DNA from: Paramacrobiotus metropolitanus
Taxonomy: Eukaryota; Tardigrada; Eutardigrada; Parachela; Macrobiotidae
Length of the DNA stretch: 64,000 bases
Assembly (NCBI RefSeq): GCF_019649055.1
Contig: NW_026570308.1
Span: 62,001 to 126,000 of the forward strand
Direction: 5' to 3'
Shown in pieces: positions 43,301 to 54,426 of the stretch. Position 1 is the first letter of the stretch. Every line of letters starts with the position of its first letter. Position numbers and translations under genes: made by a program. The notes beneath the pieces are model-generated. The model was not told where the DNA came from, did not search any database, and saw only the letters and a list, made by a program, of their open reading frames with translations.

Positions 43301-46300
43301 GTGTTTGGAAGTGTGTGAAACTGAAGTCTATGCATATTCGTGTACCTGCACTGAATCTACTCCCGTACAGTACATGTACACGAATTTGGCGAATTCGGCA
43401 CCATGTATCCGGGTCACTTCCCTCAAAGGAAACGCGCTTATTTCATATAACTATATTATAGAAAATGAATGGTTGCACTTGGGATGGCATTGTATCCGCA
43501 TGGTTGCCACCCAAGGCGGATGCCGTTACCGATAACGAGTCCACAGCGATTCCGGCCGCCAACCAACTCCGCGGGCGCCTCGGCTATTTCGCCGTCATCA
43601 TTACCATCTGCGCCGCCGTCCTCCTCAGCGTGTCGGTGGGATGCTCGCTATTCGTTAACCGGGACTGGCGATATCGGCCATGGACCCAACACCTCCACTG
43701 GTGCGGACGTCACCCCATCCTCACGTGGCTTCGTCGACTGCCGACTTGGCTAAAATGCATCGGGTTCGGGGTCTACTTTGTGGTTGTGTTTATTCGCACT
43801 GTCATCTGTCTTCTCGTCTGGCTGGTGTTGTGGGTACTACCCGTTGTCCTAATGGGTGGAGCTACGACCGCCGTGGCCATTGAAACGTTCGGTCTGGAAG
43901 CCGTCTTCCCCTGCTGTGGGTTACTGGTGAGCATCCTCAGTATCTACTGTACCGGCCGTATGTGGGGTTTGTGGATGGAGGAGACGTACTTTTCCTGGAT
44001 CAACAACAAGCTCAGGTGACACATATCTGTATAGACAAGATGCTGAATTAGATATTAATGCTAGCATTGTACTCGTTCTCACGAAATTTCTGTACGAAAA
44101 GAGTATTCGAATTGTTATTTCTTAATTACAGTATTATTTGTTGTTACTCTTGTTATTAATTGTTGTTGTTGTAATACTTTATTATTTATTGATTTTATTA
44201 ATTATCCTTACGCTCTGTATTTGTGCCATTTTCCAGGCTTTAGCATTGCCTGAAAATTAATTATTAATTTATATGACAGATCTATTCCACATTGAAATAC
44301 GTAACTTCCTGTCCGTGACCTGCAAATTTTCGCGTGTTTTGAGAAGGAAATTTTGTTACTTTTGAAAATTCTTAGTACTTAGTTACCTCGTAGCTCCTGC
44401 CCTCCTAATTTTTTTCAGTATGGGTTTAAGTGCACTTAATTTTACGTGTTTTGCTATGTGTACAGGCGGATGTGCGGTACGGCGCTGGCCAGGGATTCCG
44501 TAGCTATGGAAAAAGCTCCGCTCGCAACGGCAGAAATGAAAAGCCGGACAACAGCACAGAAAAAGATGATATTAGAGAAGCTCTTTCATCGATACTGCGC
44601 TGCTCTACTCTTCAAATTAAGCTTTTTTTTATGCTGGTGGTGTGCTCTGATGCACAATATTGGACCATTAACCGATTTTCTTCCTGCATCAGATGGTTCA
44701 TGGGATTGGTGGATCCTGTACATCAGCAATCATAAGATTAAGGGCAACAGAACCGCCGGAGCTTATTGTATTGAGTATGCAACGGTAAGGAAATTACACC
44801 GGTCTGACCAAACAAATCCAGATCGAAGCGTCCTGAATTTGAGTGAATCCTGAATAAATGTTAGTTTTTACATATCTGTCCAAGCCCGTCCAAAAATACG
44901 AGTAAGAGCACAAGTGTATGGTGGAGAAATAAAAAAATGGGCGTGAGCCGTTCGGATAACCTACGGCGCGTTACGCCCTTATTTTCATGGTTATTGAGAT
45001 CAGGATGGAAACAACAAACTTATTTTAATTTTATAAGCATTTTATGCCTGCATTTGATGTATCACATTACTGAAATAACGATAACTGCTCTACGATAATT
45101 ATTCCGCATTACTTATAGCAGTCTATTTATTCCACGATATTTGCGCTCTTATTTTCGGACGGGCACGCACTCGCACCAACCTTTAAGTACTCGTTACAGT
45201 CAACCGGGTTTAAAGAGCGCTCTTATCAGGTGCTTATAGTAGATAGTAGTTTGTAGTGCAATAATCTTGGATCGATGGCTAAATTTTGCAATTAGTTTTT
45301 CTTTGTATAAGTACATAAATCGAGAATAAAGCGCAAATAACTTGGCTTATTGGCACTTTTCGCTACGGACCGTAAACATACTTTTTTCGGCGCTTATTTT
45401 TTCCTGCATGTCAAACATGCATGGTGGCCAGTTTGAACGAACGCGCCCGGAAATCTTTGTTTCGGCCGATGCTGTCGGTCTGTATATACAACAGAGCCCT
45501 CGCTCAAGCTCGCACTTGGACTACGTAAGTCCAAGTCCAAGTTACGACGTCCAAGTTGAGGAGGTCAATGTAAGTGTAATCCAAGATTTACCGTAATAGT
45601 CCAAAGTCCGAGCCTGAGCGCGGGCCATACAACGGTAGCAGGGCATATAAGAAAAATACGTTTTTCCATTCTAATACCATGAAATTTGATTCTGACGTTA
45701 ATGAAATAGACCGAATATTTGAATAACACTTTCGGTAATGTACTCCTAAATTACGGTTGGATGCGGACGTACACGCGTACGGTGTACCTAACCGGTGTTG
45801 TGGCGCCAACAGGGTATGATGGGCGTCCCGCGAGCAGTCCTGTCATACTGGGTGGATCTGGACTATCCGCGATGGAACACCAGCCATCCGGCGCTGCTCT
45901 CCCTTTTCTCCACCACATATTCACCGATTACCTACGAGGTTCTTCGCGGATGGATCTGGGCACTGTCTGTGCTCCCTATTGCATCAGTGACGGTCGCGCT
46001 CGTTTACTGGGCCCGTGGCTTCAGGTCTCTCCAGCAGTCATGTGACGATCAGAACAAGGACAGGTTGGTGCTGTAGTCATTATTAACGGCATAGGTTCCA
46101 CCCGACTAGAACGTGGAAGTTTTCTCAGCATCATGAAGGAAGTATTTACTGATTTTGTTCTTAATAGAATACTTGCATTACAGTACTCCCGAACCCGGCG
46201 AAATCGAGGCTGGGCGCGACGAAAAGCCGCAGGAAACGGTGGTTGGCGATAGCACTGGGACGAACAACTCCGATACTTCTGGCTGCCTTGCCGATACGGC

Positions 46301-46646
46301 TATCCCGTTGGAGAACACGTTGACCGGCCCATCGAAGCCCTTTCTCTGTTCGTGCCCGTTGGACGTCGGCCTCATCGCGTCCATTGCGGTTATGGTCCGT
46401 CGATCTGCGTGCATTTTCTATCTGCCGTATCCGCTGGTGCAGGTGCTCGTTGCCGAGCCGCTACAGGTGTGGGCGCTTCTGCTGTTGTTAACCGTATACG
46501 CAGCCTGGCTTTGCTGGCAGCGCCTGTGGGATCTTCTCGCGTTGCGAAAAGAAACGGCCAGCATCAGCAGTTGCGATGTGGAAACTGCCTTGCCATTAAC
46601 TGGCTGTGAATGCTGGCGGTTGGAGGCCATTTCCTGGGCTATGTAA
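40383..46646 (+). CDS. Copy E: intact five-exon membrane protein, unknown family
   Basis: Exons are E1 40383-40595 (GTAAGT), E2 43462-44015, E3 44466-44784, E4 45813-46063 and E5 46184-46646. All are open and phases are 0, 2, 0, 2, giving about 599 residues. E1 begins MGKYRKTFGYTLNRDHGW, with one membrane helix and FFPEWQNTRLDP. E2 has four hydrophobic runs and CTGRMWGLWMEETYFSWINN. E3 begins RMCGTALARD and has the run LFKLSFFLCWWCALM. E4 contains SYWVDLDYPRWNTSHPALLS and SPITYEVLRGWIWALSV. E5 has an acidic start (EIEAGRDEKPQETV), CSCPLDVGLIASIAV, then YPLVQVLVAEPLQVWALLLL. This is the best candidate for a working gene in the array and defines the family. Location is probably a cell or organelle membrane; substrate or ligand unknown. 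Confidence 0.8.
40744..42389. repeat. 25-bp direct repeats flanking 1.6 kb in intron 1 of copy E
   Basis: ACCATGCGTGTTAGGCCGAC(A/G)TGGT occurs at 40744-40768 and 42365-42389, 24 of 25 identical. The unit is itself partly palindromic (ACCA...TGGT). The interval holds no gene I can recognise. Confidence 0.7.
41401..41479. repeat. 79-bp imperfect hairpin
   Basis: GGACTGCAAAAGTGACT on the left pairs with AGTCACTCTTGCAGTCC on the right with one mismatch. The loop is about 45 nt. It lies in intron 1 of copy E. Confidence 0.75.
43050..43420. repeat. Dispersed repeat fragment before E2 of copy E
   Basis: Shares GAAAATCGGTCCATAATAAG and ACTTTTAATGCACC-type blocks with 6781-6850 and, inverted, with 62950-63060. 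It ends about 40 nt before the E2 acceptor. Confidence 0.45.
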
Positions 46647-48629
46647 AGCGGCAGCTTCGATGCGGCGATGAAGACTGCCAATGCAGTCCTTTTACTGGGT
46701 TACATAAAGCAACAGTTTGCATTAATGCGGAAGCAGTTAGTTATCTTTGCACGCATACTTCTTATAGCTGGTGAAACTTGGTTAAACATTCAGCGGGATT
46801 TATTGTTGCAGTGGATGCATTAATCAGAGACTATACACAAAAACAAACTATTAATTTTCCTGTATGTGTTGTAAATCTCTGCATTAGTAACTACACACCA
46901 ACTCAGCACCTTTTTGGGCGGTATCACCACTACGGCGGCTTCTATTAAATTATTTCTAGTCGGTAGTTTTGTCCTTTGGACATAAAACTTTGGAAATACT
47001 TTTTGAAGCTAGAGTAATAAAATAGAATAGTAATTTTTTGTTATTGTCCGTTCCAGCGGGAAAATGCAGAGTCTGCCTTAATGGGTAGAGTAATGGACAG
47101 AAAGCGGAAAATGCTTTCCCTGTGTAAACTACCATGTTGCTTATTGTTTTACAAATTACCGGTGCGCGCCTAAGTTGCGTATTTCGCTTAACAAAAATCA
47201 AATTGTTGAATTTGTTATTCGAAGTTTTTGAACTCAGTTCTTCCGGTAAGCAGGCGGGAAATGTTCGCATGCCAACATTCGATTATCAGAAAATACAAGA
47301 AAAAAAGGTATAGTACCAGTACAATGCGCTGATCTAAGCAAAACAGTTTCGCAACTACTGTATATCAGCTGAGTATTTTACCTTCTGTATAGAAATGAAA
47401 TTTTTCCGTATCGCCAAGTATCTACCGAAAACTCCGAACGAAAAGAAACTTATCCTTTTTTAAGCTAAGCATTAAATATCTCTCTGATTTGGGTTACTAC
47501 ATAACGCCAAATCGCTTGCGCAAACAGTAGAAAAACGAAAAGATATCAGTTTATAGGATCACCGAAACCTTGCTTATCAGGGTACTGAGTGCGCAAAGAC
47601 TCATGGGCTACGAACGTACAGGTGAACATTTCGTACTCATGCCAACAAGACTTTTAACAATTCGTGAGAAGGGCTATCCGCTGCACACATTATGGGTGTT
47701 CAACGCCCGCAGTACAACGGAAATAAGTCGCAAGGATTCAACATGTCCAGTCTGTCCGGTCTGTTAAGAAAATGGCCCGGTACTTGCTTGGTAACAATTG
47801 GTGTATGGCGTATTTATTCTTATAGAATTCTTCCTTCGTGCAATTGGAAATACTTTTTTGTACTAATTATTTTATAGCCTTTTAACCCAAGAGAGGAGGG
47901 TATAAGCTGTAGTAATTCTTTCGACGTGTAAATTTTACCGGTGATGTACCGTGTCCGAGTTCACGATATTTTGATGGCTATTGCATAATTAAACTGGATA
48001 ATGAAGGCACAGAATACTGATTGATAATGACATACTCTGTACTAGACTACTAATTAGTATAGCCAAATCAAATCTGGAATTCTAATCACCTTTCCTTCCG
48101 CCATACCAGCAATGTCCATTACTATGATTATGAATCTAGATTTAAATTAATGTGTTTCTGTGTCTAACAGTGCGGCCGCGTTTTTCTTTATCGCTAAATT
48201 TTTACAAGGTTAATTCGGACTTCAGTGCGCTCACATTGCATATACACCAAAAGTCTTAGAAATGTCTTTAGTTTTTTATGCTATATACTGTAGCTCGCTA
48301 CTTTTGACCTTGTGCGAACTTAAAAGCGAATAACATCGCCATCTATGAAGCCCACGAGCGTTAATCTGCATATGGATTTCTTGCCTTGCCGTGATGTCGC
48401 ACCGGAAGTAGGCGTGCCGCGCTTACGTATATTATTTAATACTGTATAGTATTTCGATGCAGTCGTACAGCTACGTATTTTTTTAATCGTCCGTCAAAAT
48501 TCGTCATTTGCCGAAATTCAAGAAAACAAAGTTTGCAAAGGAAATGAACCGACCAGCAGCGCTCCAAGTGGGCACTGGAGATCCTTCGACTCCTGACCGT
48601 GAACTTGCATCGTTAGGCGATCGATAATT
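46647..48629. other. Spacer between copies E and F, no gene seen
   Basis: Contains the paralogue-conserved downstream block (about 47055-47175, frame ENAESALMGRVMDRKRKMLS). A segment at 47565-47680 resembles 59225-59335 after copy G (ACTCATGGGCTACG... ACAAGACTTTTA). No convincing coding region. Confidence 0.45.
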
Positions 48630-48920
48630 ACTCCAGTGCGTTCACGATTTCCAGTTTTACCCGCACCACAAACGGTATTGATCGTCGCAGTCCTTGCTGT
48701 AGGTAAATCGGAAATTGTACAGAGACCCAATAACATATACTTCTACAGTGTATGTGGGAGCAAGGATTATATTAAAGCACTGCGTTCTGTGGATAAAGGG
48801 TCGCGCAGTCACCAAGGATGGTATTAAACTATAATAACCGCGCATATGTCTTTCCGCTGTAAATCTCAGCTCCTTACGTGACTGCCAGTTGTACATAAAT
48901 CTAAACGCCTATTACCAACG
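48630..48920 (+). promoter_or_regulatory. Upstream module of copy F
   Basis: GCGTTCACGATTTCC and GTATTGATCG (48637-48682) match the region upstream of copy I. AAATCTCAGCTCCTTACGTG and ACATAAATCTA (about 48860-48902) match the proximal module with its TATA-like site. E1, without a start codon, follows at 49006. Confidence 0.5.
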
Positions 48921-49005
48921 CCAAATTTTTAAAAACTATGGAGTTCTGTTAAGCTTTTTCCACCAGTTTAGCGCCGATTGACAGCCGTCGACAACCGTCG
49001 ACAAT

Positions 49006-52000
49006 AAATACCGAAAGACAATTGGGTACATCTTGGACCGGGACCGTACATGGGCTTATCAGGAAATCCTTACCGAAGCCGTGGTTGTTCTCTGGTTGGC
49101 GTTGCACATTACGCTGAAGTTTGGCACGCGTTTCTTTCCGGAATGGCAGAATACTCGCGTCGATCCCGCTGTACCGACGGATCTGGACAACCTCATGGCC
49201 AGACTGGGTTATGTATAATGTAAGTGTGATAGATGCATGCGCGAAACCTCAAATCCATGAATAACATGATAGGAAATTTACTGAAGAAGTTATTGCCGTT
49301 CATCGACATATCAGTACCGTAGTACTTACTATTCATGCAAAACATTTAGCAAAAGGCACGGTGCTGGCACGTAATTTTGACTTGAAAAATATATACTGTG
49401 TCGCCTTATATTAATAATCATGTTTCGCCTTTTATACTGTAAATGCCGCGTTATCATTAAACAAAATTACAATAACTTATCAAGCGCTAGCAATTCAAAC
49501 TTTTTCAGACAATGCAAGCGCAAACTCATCAGGGACTTGCCACCGCCTCCCATCCCAGAAATCTTCGTATGTCATTTGAAGGTATAACATGATTTTAATA
49601 ATAATTAACTGCAAAATCTAAACATACGTTATTCTGTTAGTAAAATCACGAGGTTTCGCCCACCTAGATTAAGAATTACGAAAATTACTATAACGAACTT
49701 GTTTCTACTTCATGCGAAATAAAAATTTTATTCTGGGATGGGAGCGGGCCCGTGACACGTCCGGTTCTTAAAGTTTTGCAACCGTCGTTATAATTTTACC
49801 GTTAAAAGTTAATACGGTAGCCAATGGGCGCATGCGATTGGGATGATATCGTCTCCGGATGGATACCCTCGGGCGCCGAAAGCATCAACGATAAAGACAA
49901 CCTGCCGCACCCGGCGGCCAACGAACACCGCGGCCAACTGGGCTACGTCGCCGTTTTCACCATGGTCTGCACCACGGTTCTTCTGAGTGTATCCGTGTGT
50001 TGCTCAATGTTTGTCAATCGCAACTGGCGCTACCACCTGTTCACACAACACATTCGGCGGTGCCAGTGCATCCGGGCGTTCTTCGACGGCGTTATGTCAT
50101 CACCACTAACTGGCTGCGCATTCACCGGGTTGCTGCTCGGCGCGATGGTGGCAACAGGTTTCACCATGATGGTCGGTTTCTGTGTGTGGCTGTTGTTATG
50201 GGGGTTACCCGTTGTGCTGGTGAGCGGCGCCGCTGCCTGCGTAGTCACTGACACCGTCGGTCAGGCGGCCGTGTTCCCGTGTTGTGTCCTGTGTGTGTGT
50301 GTGCTCTGGCCGCATTTGGGGATTGTGGATGGAGGACACATACTTTGACTGGATAAACAGTAAATTCAAGTACGGAAGGCAGGGTGCTTATTGTTAAAAA
50401 TGAATAAAATATTCTTGTTCTCTGACTGATTATCTCAACTGTTCAGTTTATGCGATATCTCGGCTGAACCTAACGGTCTTTGGTTCGATAACGATTTCTT
50501 GCACCTTTATCTCATAATCAAAACCAAAAAATGCAACATCATCAGAATCTACGAACTGAATATTTCAGTAGTTCCTGGTAAATAGTTCTCTAATAGATGG
50601 GGTTGACTGCGTGTTTTCGAGACGTGCATCTGTCTTTTCGGTGTGTACAGGCGGATGTGCGGTGTGGCGCTGGTGGGGGATTCTTCAGAGATCAAACAAG
50701 TTCCGCTTAAAGCGGCAGATATCCAAATCCCCCCATCCCTACTGAACTGGACACCGGAGATGGAGATGAAATCCAGACTGAAATTGCGACGCAACTTTTT
50801 CAAATTGAAACTTGGCATCTTAGCTATATGGAGTTATGCTGCGTATACGCTTATCAAACCACTGGAGAATTCCATTCCTTCGTCTGATCCCTAGGATCCG
50901 GCATCGCGGTGGGGGAGACCATACGACCGGGATTATAACCACACCGGAACATACTGTCATGATTACAGAACGGTAAGGATAATAAAATTAGCATTCTAGT
51001 CAAACCCAACGTATGGTAGATGATATGTTACTTTATTGTACTGTTTAATTTTACGTTCTATTGTTCTACTAATAATGACAGTGATGATGAACCTTAATGA
51101 TGAACATTGTCGCTTTTTCTGATAGGACAGACCGAATTGTCTGTACAAGGACTACTGTAGAGCGTCAAAGGATAAAAACACACCCGAAACGGCGATACAA
51201 AGAATGACGATTACATATGGTAGAAGGATAATTACATGGGAACGACAGTATTGTTTACACGCGTACGACCATACTAGTAAAAGGAAGGTGTTTAGGAGGG
51301 ACTATCTGAATATATAGACATTCCACAAACGTATTTTATGTTCATTATACGTTCGTTATACGACACACATGTACGTTCGTTATACGTTCGTTCTTACAAT
51401 GTATTGTACTGCGAATCGGTTGAAAATTTGGGTAGCCTATCGATAACTATGCAACGCGAGTCGCAGGCCATGTGATGAAGGCCGCGTTCCACTAACATGC
51501 GTTTTGCTCCAACAGGGCATGGAATATGCCGAGGGAATCCTGTCATATTGGATGGATTTAGGCTACCCACAATGGAACACCAGCCATCCGGGACTCCAGT
51601 CCCTCTTCTCCTCCACCTACTCACCAGTGGCGGGTGCGTTTATTTGTAGCTGGATCCGGTCACTGCCTGCCATGAATTATGTACCGGCGCTGATCATCTT
51701 TATTTACCTCATCTGGCTCTGCAATAATTGTGGCTCCTGGTTTCGACAGCAGCCACGTGCCGGTCAAGACCACGACACTGAGGACAGGTATGTTCAGTTT
51801 CTGCACTAGACTCCACCAAACAGAGCGCATTTCATAGTGACTGCGATTTTCCTGGGAATAATTTACCAATCCTTCATTAATCAACTGAGCCGCCGCCGTT
51901 TTATACACAATAGATGTCCCTTGCGCATAGAAACCGCACCGGCATTTCTACGTAAAGTTGTTTTGTCGCATTGTGCCCGGGGATAGGCCAGTTAGTATAA

Positions 52001-53038
52001 AGACAATTTGTTTTTGCGAAAAATAATCATATGGCTTTTCGTTGCCATAAACTTATAAGAAATCGTTAGTTTTCTGAATCCCAGAAGAGCTAAACGATGG
52101 CGCAACTAGCTCTCCCAAAGCGAATGGTCTCTGCGGAGAAATACGCGTGACTGAAAGTGTCCCGCGATGAAATGTCCGTACAACCAAATTCAATGTCATA
52201 CCGCTAACTGTCATCCAACAAATTGTTCTCACGTCCGTCCGCGCTTGACTGTCTGTTACGAATTTTCTCGTGACGCCGGTCCGTCACACATCCACTATGT
52301 GTGCGCTTGATATCCGAGGTTCGGCTTGGAGTCGTTTGGTCGCACTTCTTGCGGTTATTTACTGTATATCCCGGAAAATTCTTATTAGTAAATAACACTA
52401 ACCATTGTCGATCAATAAATGACTTGCCGACCTACAAAATATTTAGTAAAACAGACAACAAATTCAGTAAATAAATATAGCACCGAGTGTGTTTGTACCC
52501 TTTTATCTTGAAATCCTTTCGCATCTTTGGTACGGACTGAGTTTTTCATAAATGTCCATAAAAATCTGTTTGGACTGCAATGCTCCCATACCCGACGACA
52601 GCGACGCTTATCACAGCGAAGAGCTGCCGGAAATCGTGGAAGACGATAGCGGTGATACCAGCGAACTCGATGACGCGTGATCCTGTGATCATTTCACTGT
52701 CGCCATGGAGAGAACGATGAACGCCGGTGGCAGCTGTGCGTGCTACTGTATCTGTACCCGGGTCGCTGGCATCGTCGCCATTGCGGCGGTTATCATCCAG
52801 CGCCTGCTGTTCTGGTACTATCTGCCCTATCCGGTGCAGCTATATATGATCCTCTATATATACCTATATGATCCTCTGGTGCAGCTGCTAATCCCGAATG
52901 GCTGCACTACTGCTGCTGTTAGCCGGCTACGGAGCCTGGAATAACTGCAAGCGTCTGCGAGAGGTTCTCCAGCTGCGAAAGCCGCTGGCTACCGGTACTT
53001 CGTCATGCTGCTTGGAATTCTTGGAATTTCTTATGTAA
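49006..53038 (+). pseudogene. Copy F of the membrane-protein family, multiply damaged
   Basis: E1 49006-49212 lacks the start: ATGGGCAAATAC of relatives is ATAAATACC here. Its donor is displaced by an insertion that creates GTATAA. E2 49821-50369 is open to about 50305, where a deletion removes the CIYCT part and shifts the frame; its last bases are CAA instead of CAG. E3 50651-50972 has an in-frame TAG at 50892. E4 51516-51787 is open but diverged. The E5 acceptor at 52579 is CAA instead of CAG; E5 (52581-53038) has TGA at 52678, a duplicated TATATGATCCTCT segment and a frameshift. Clearly a pseudogene, yet with all five exons in order. A possible 48-nt extra exon (49519-49566, proline-rich) lies between E1 and E2. 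Confidence 0.9.
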
Positions 53039-54210
53039 AGCGGCCGAATGCAGATGTACGTTGAAGTGCAACTGGAGGAACCGATGGAACGACGGATGCG
53101 AAAAGTCGAAAACATTTATCAGCTGGCTATTCTGCATGTGCTATATATTAATTATTTAATGCGCAGCAGCATCCACGAAATATGCGTGACAGGCAGCGGC
53201 TAGTGGCTGGTGATTAATCTCGAGCATACATTATTACGCGTAAACAGTCGCATATGCCTTATTGGAATCCTTGATGTTAATCCTTGGTTCCTAATGATGT
53301 TAATCCTTTGTATTTATTATTTCATCTGTAGCTTAATAACTATCTCAATAACAACTATTAATGACTACTTTAATAATTATCTGTATCTTATCTGTATCAT
53401 AACAAGATGACCACGGATGAATAGTGGTACATTTGGTAAAATATGGCACTATCACGGCATCATCCGTATGGTTCAACACCAGGGAAACACATACTTTGGC
53501 GCTTCCATCCCTGCAGTAATATTTTCCCGACCTTAACTTGGAATATTTCTATACAGTACATCCGCTATATTCACATACCTTAATCTGTTGCTTTAAAAAC
53601 TTTTCAAACTTTAAAGAAATCATTGCGTGGCAAAAAGTAAAAGAGAAAGGAGAATCGAAATCGGGCGATGGTCGAAATTTTTATGGGTTGATCTCTTTTT
53701 TGCCGCATAATTTTTTTTGGATTCATTTCAAGTGACAGGAAACATGTACCTGCAGAGCAGCCAAGACTCGAGAAACGCAACTTATGGAAATGAGCAAGAA
53801 AAAATGTTACAGTGAAAAACGGCTTATCGACTGAAACTTTTTATGAAATGGCCCTCGTATTTCCATCATCACCCGTCATGCCTCCTGATTTGGTTAACGC
53901 AAAGTGTTTCGTGCAAAGGAAGAATACCGAGAAGCGCGCACGCAGCAGGTTTGTCATATAACGAGTACTCTGTACTTACATGATGCAAGTACTCGTTATA
54001 TACAAGTACTCGTTATACAATGTATGTCGATGCAAGTTGCATCGATGAGCGATCATACAACACTTTAATGCGCTCACGACTTCCGTCCAGAGCCGTTTGT
54101 GTTGTGTCATGTGTGTTGTGCAGGGTTTAATGCAAACTGTAGGGAGACCACGGTAATATGTATAAATGTACAGGGAGGAGATGCTAGCGCACAACTTACG
54201 CGCGTTGAGG
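53039..54210. other. Spacer between copies F and G
   Basis: AT-rich, without a recognisable gene. At 53870-53960 the sequence (ATCACCCGTC, GGTTAACG, GTGCAAAG, GAAGCGCGCACGCA) matches far-upstream parts of copies E (39570-39660) and I (61380-61460). GTACTCGTTATA is repeated at 53960-54020. Confidence 0.5.
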
Positions 54211-54345
54211 AAGGCGGAGTCAGTGACAGTATGGAAAAATAATCAATAACATAAATCTGGGTGCGTCGATACACGGAGAAGAGTTTGAGCTTCTTCGTGC
54301 GAATAACAGTTAGGCAGTTTACTTAGTTATAGATTCATTTGCCAG
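54211..54345 (+). promoter_or_regulatory. Conserved upstream module of copy G
   Basis: AAGGCGGAGTCA, AAATCTGGGTGCGTCGAT, TAGGCAGTTTACTTAGTTAT and AGATTCATTTGCCAG occur in the same order as in copies E and I. The TTATAGATT stretch is the TATA-like position, about 100 nt before the ATG at 54427. Confidence 0.55.
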
Positions 54346-54426
54346 GTATCAGCACCACAAAACCTGCTTTCTAAATTTTGGTAGAGCATTTCCAAACAGG
54401 CAACGCCCGGTTAGCCGCCACTGACA

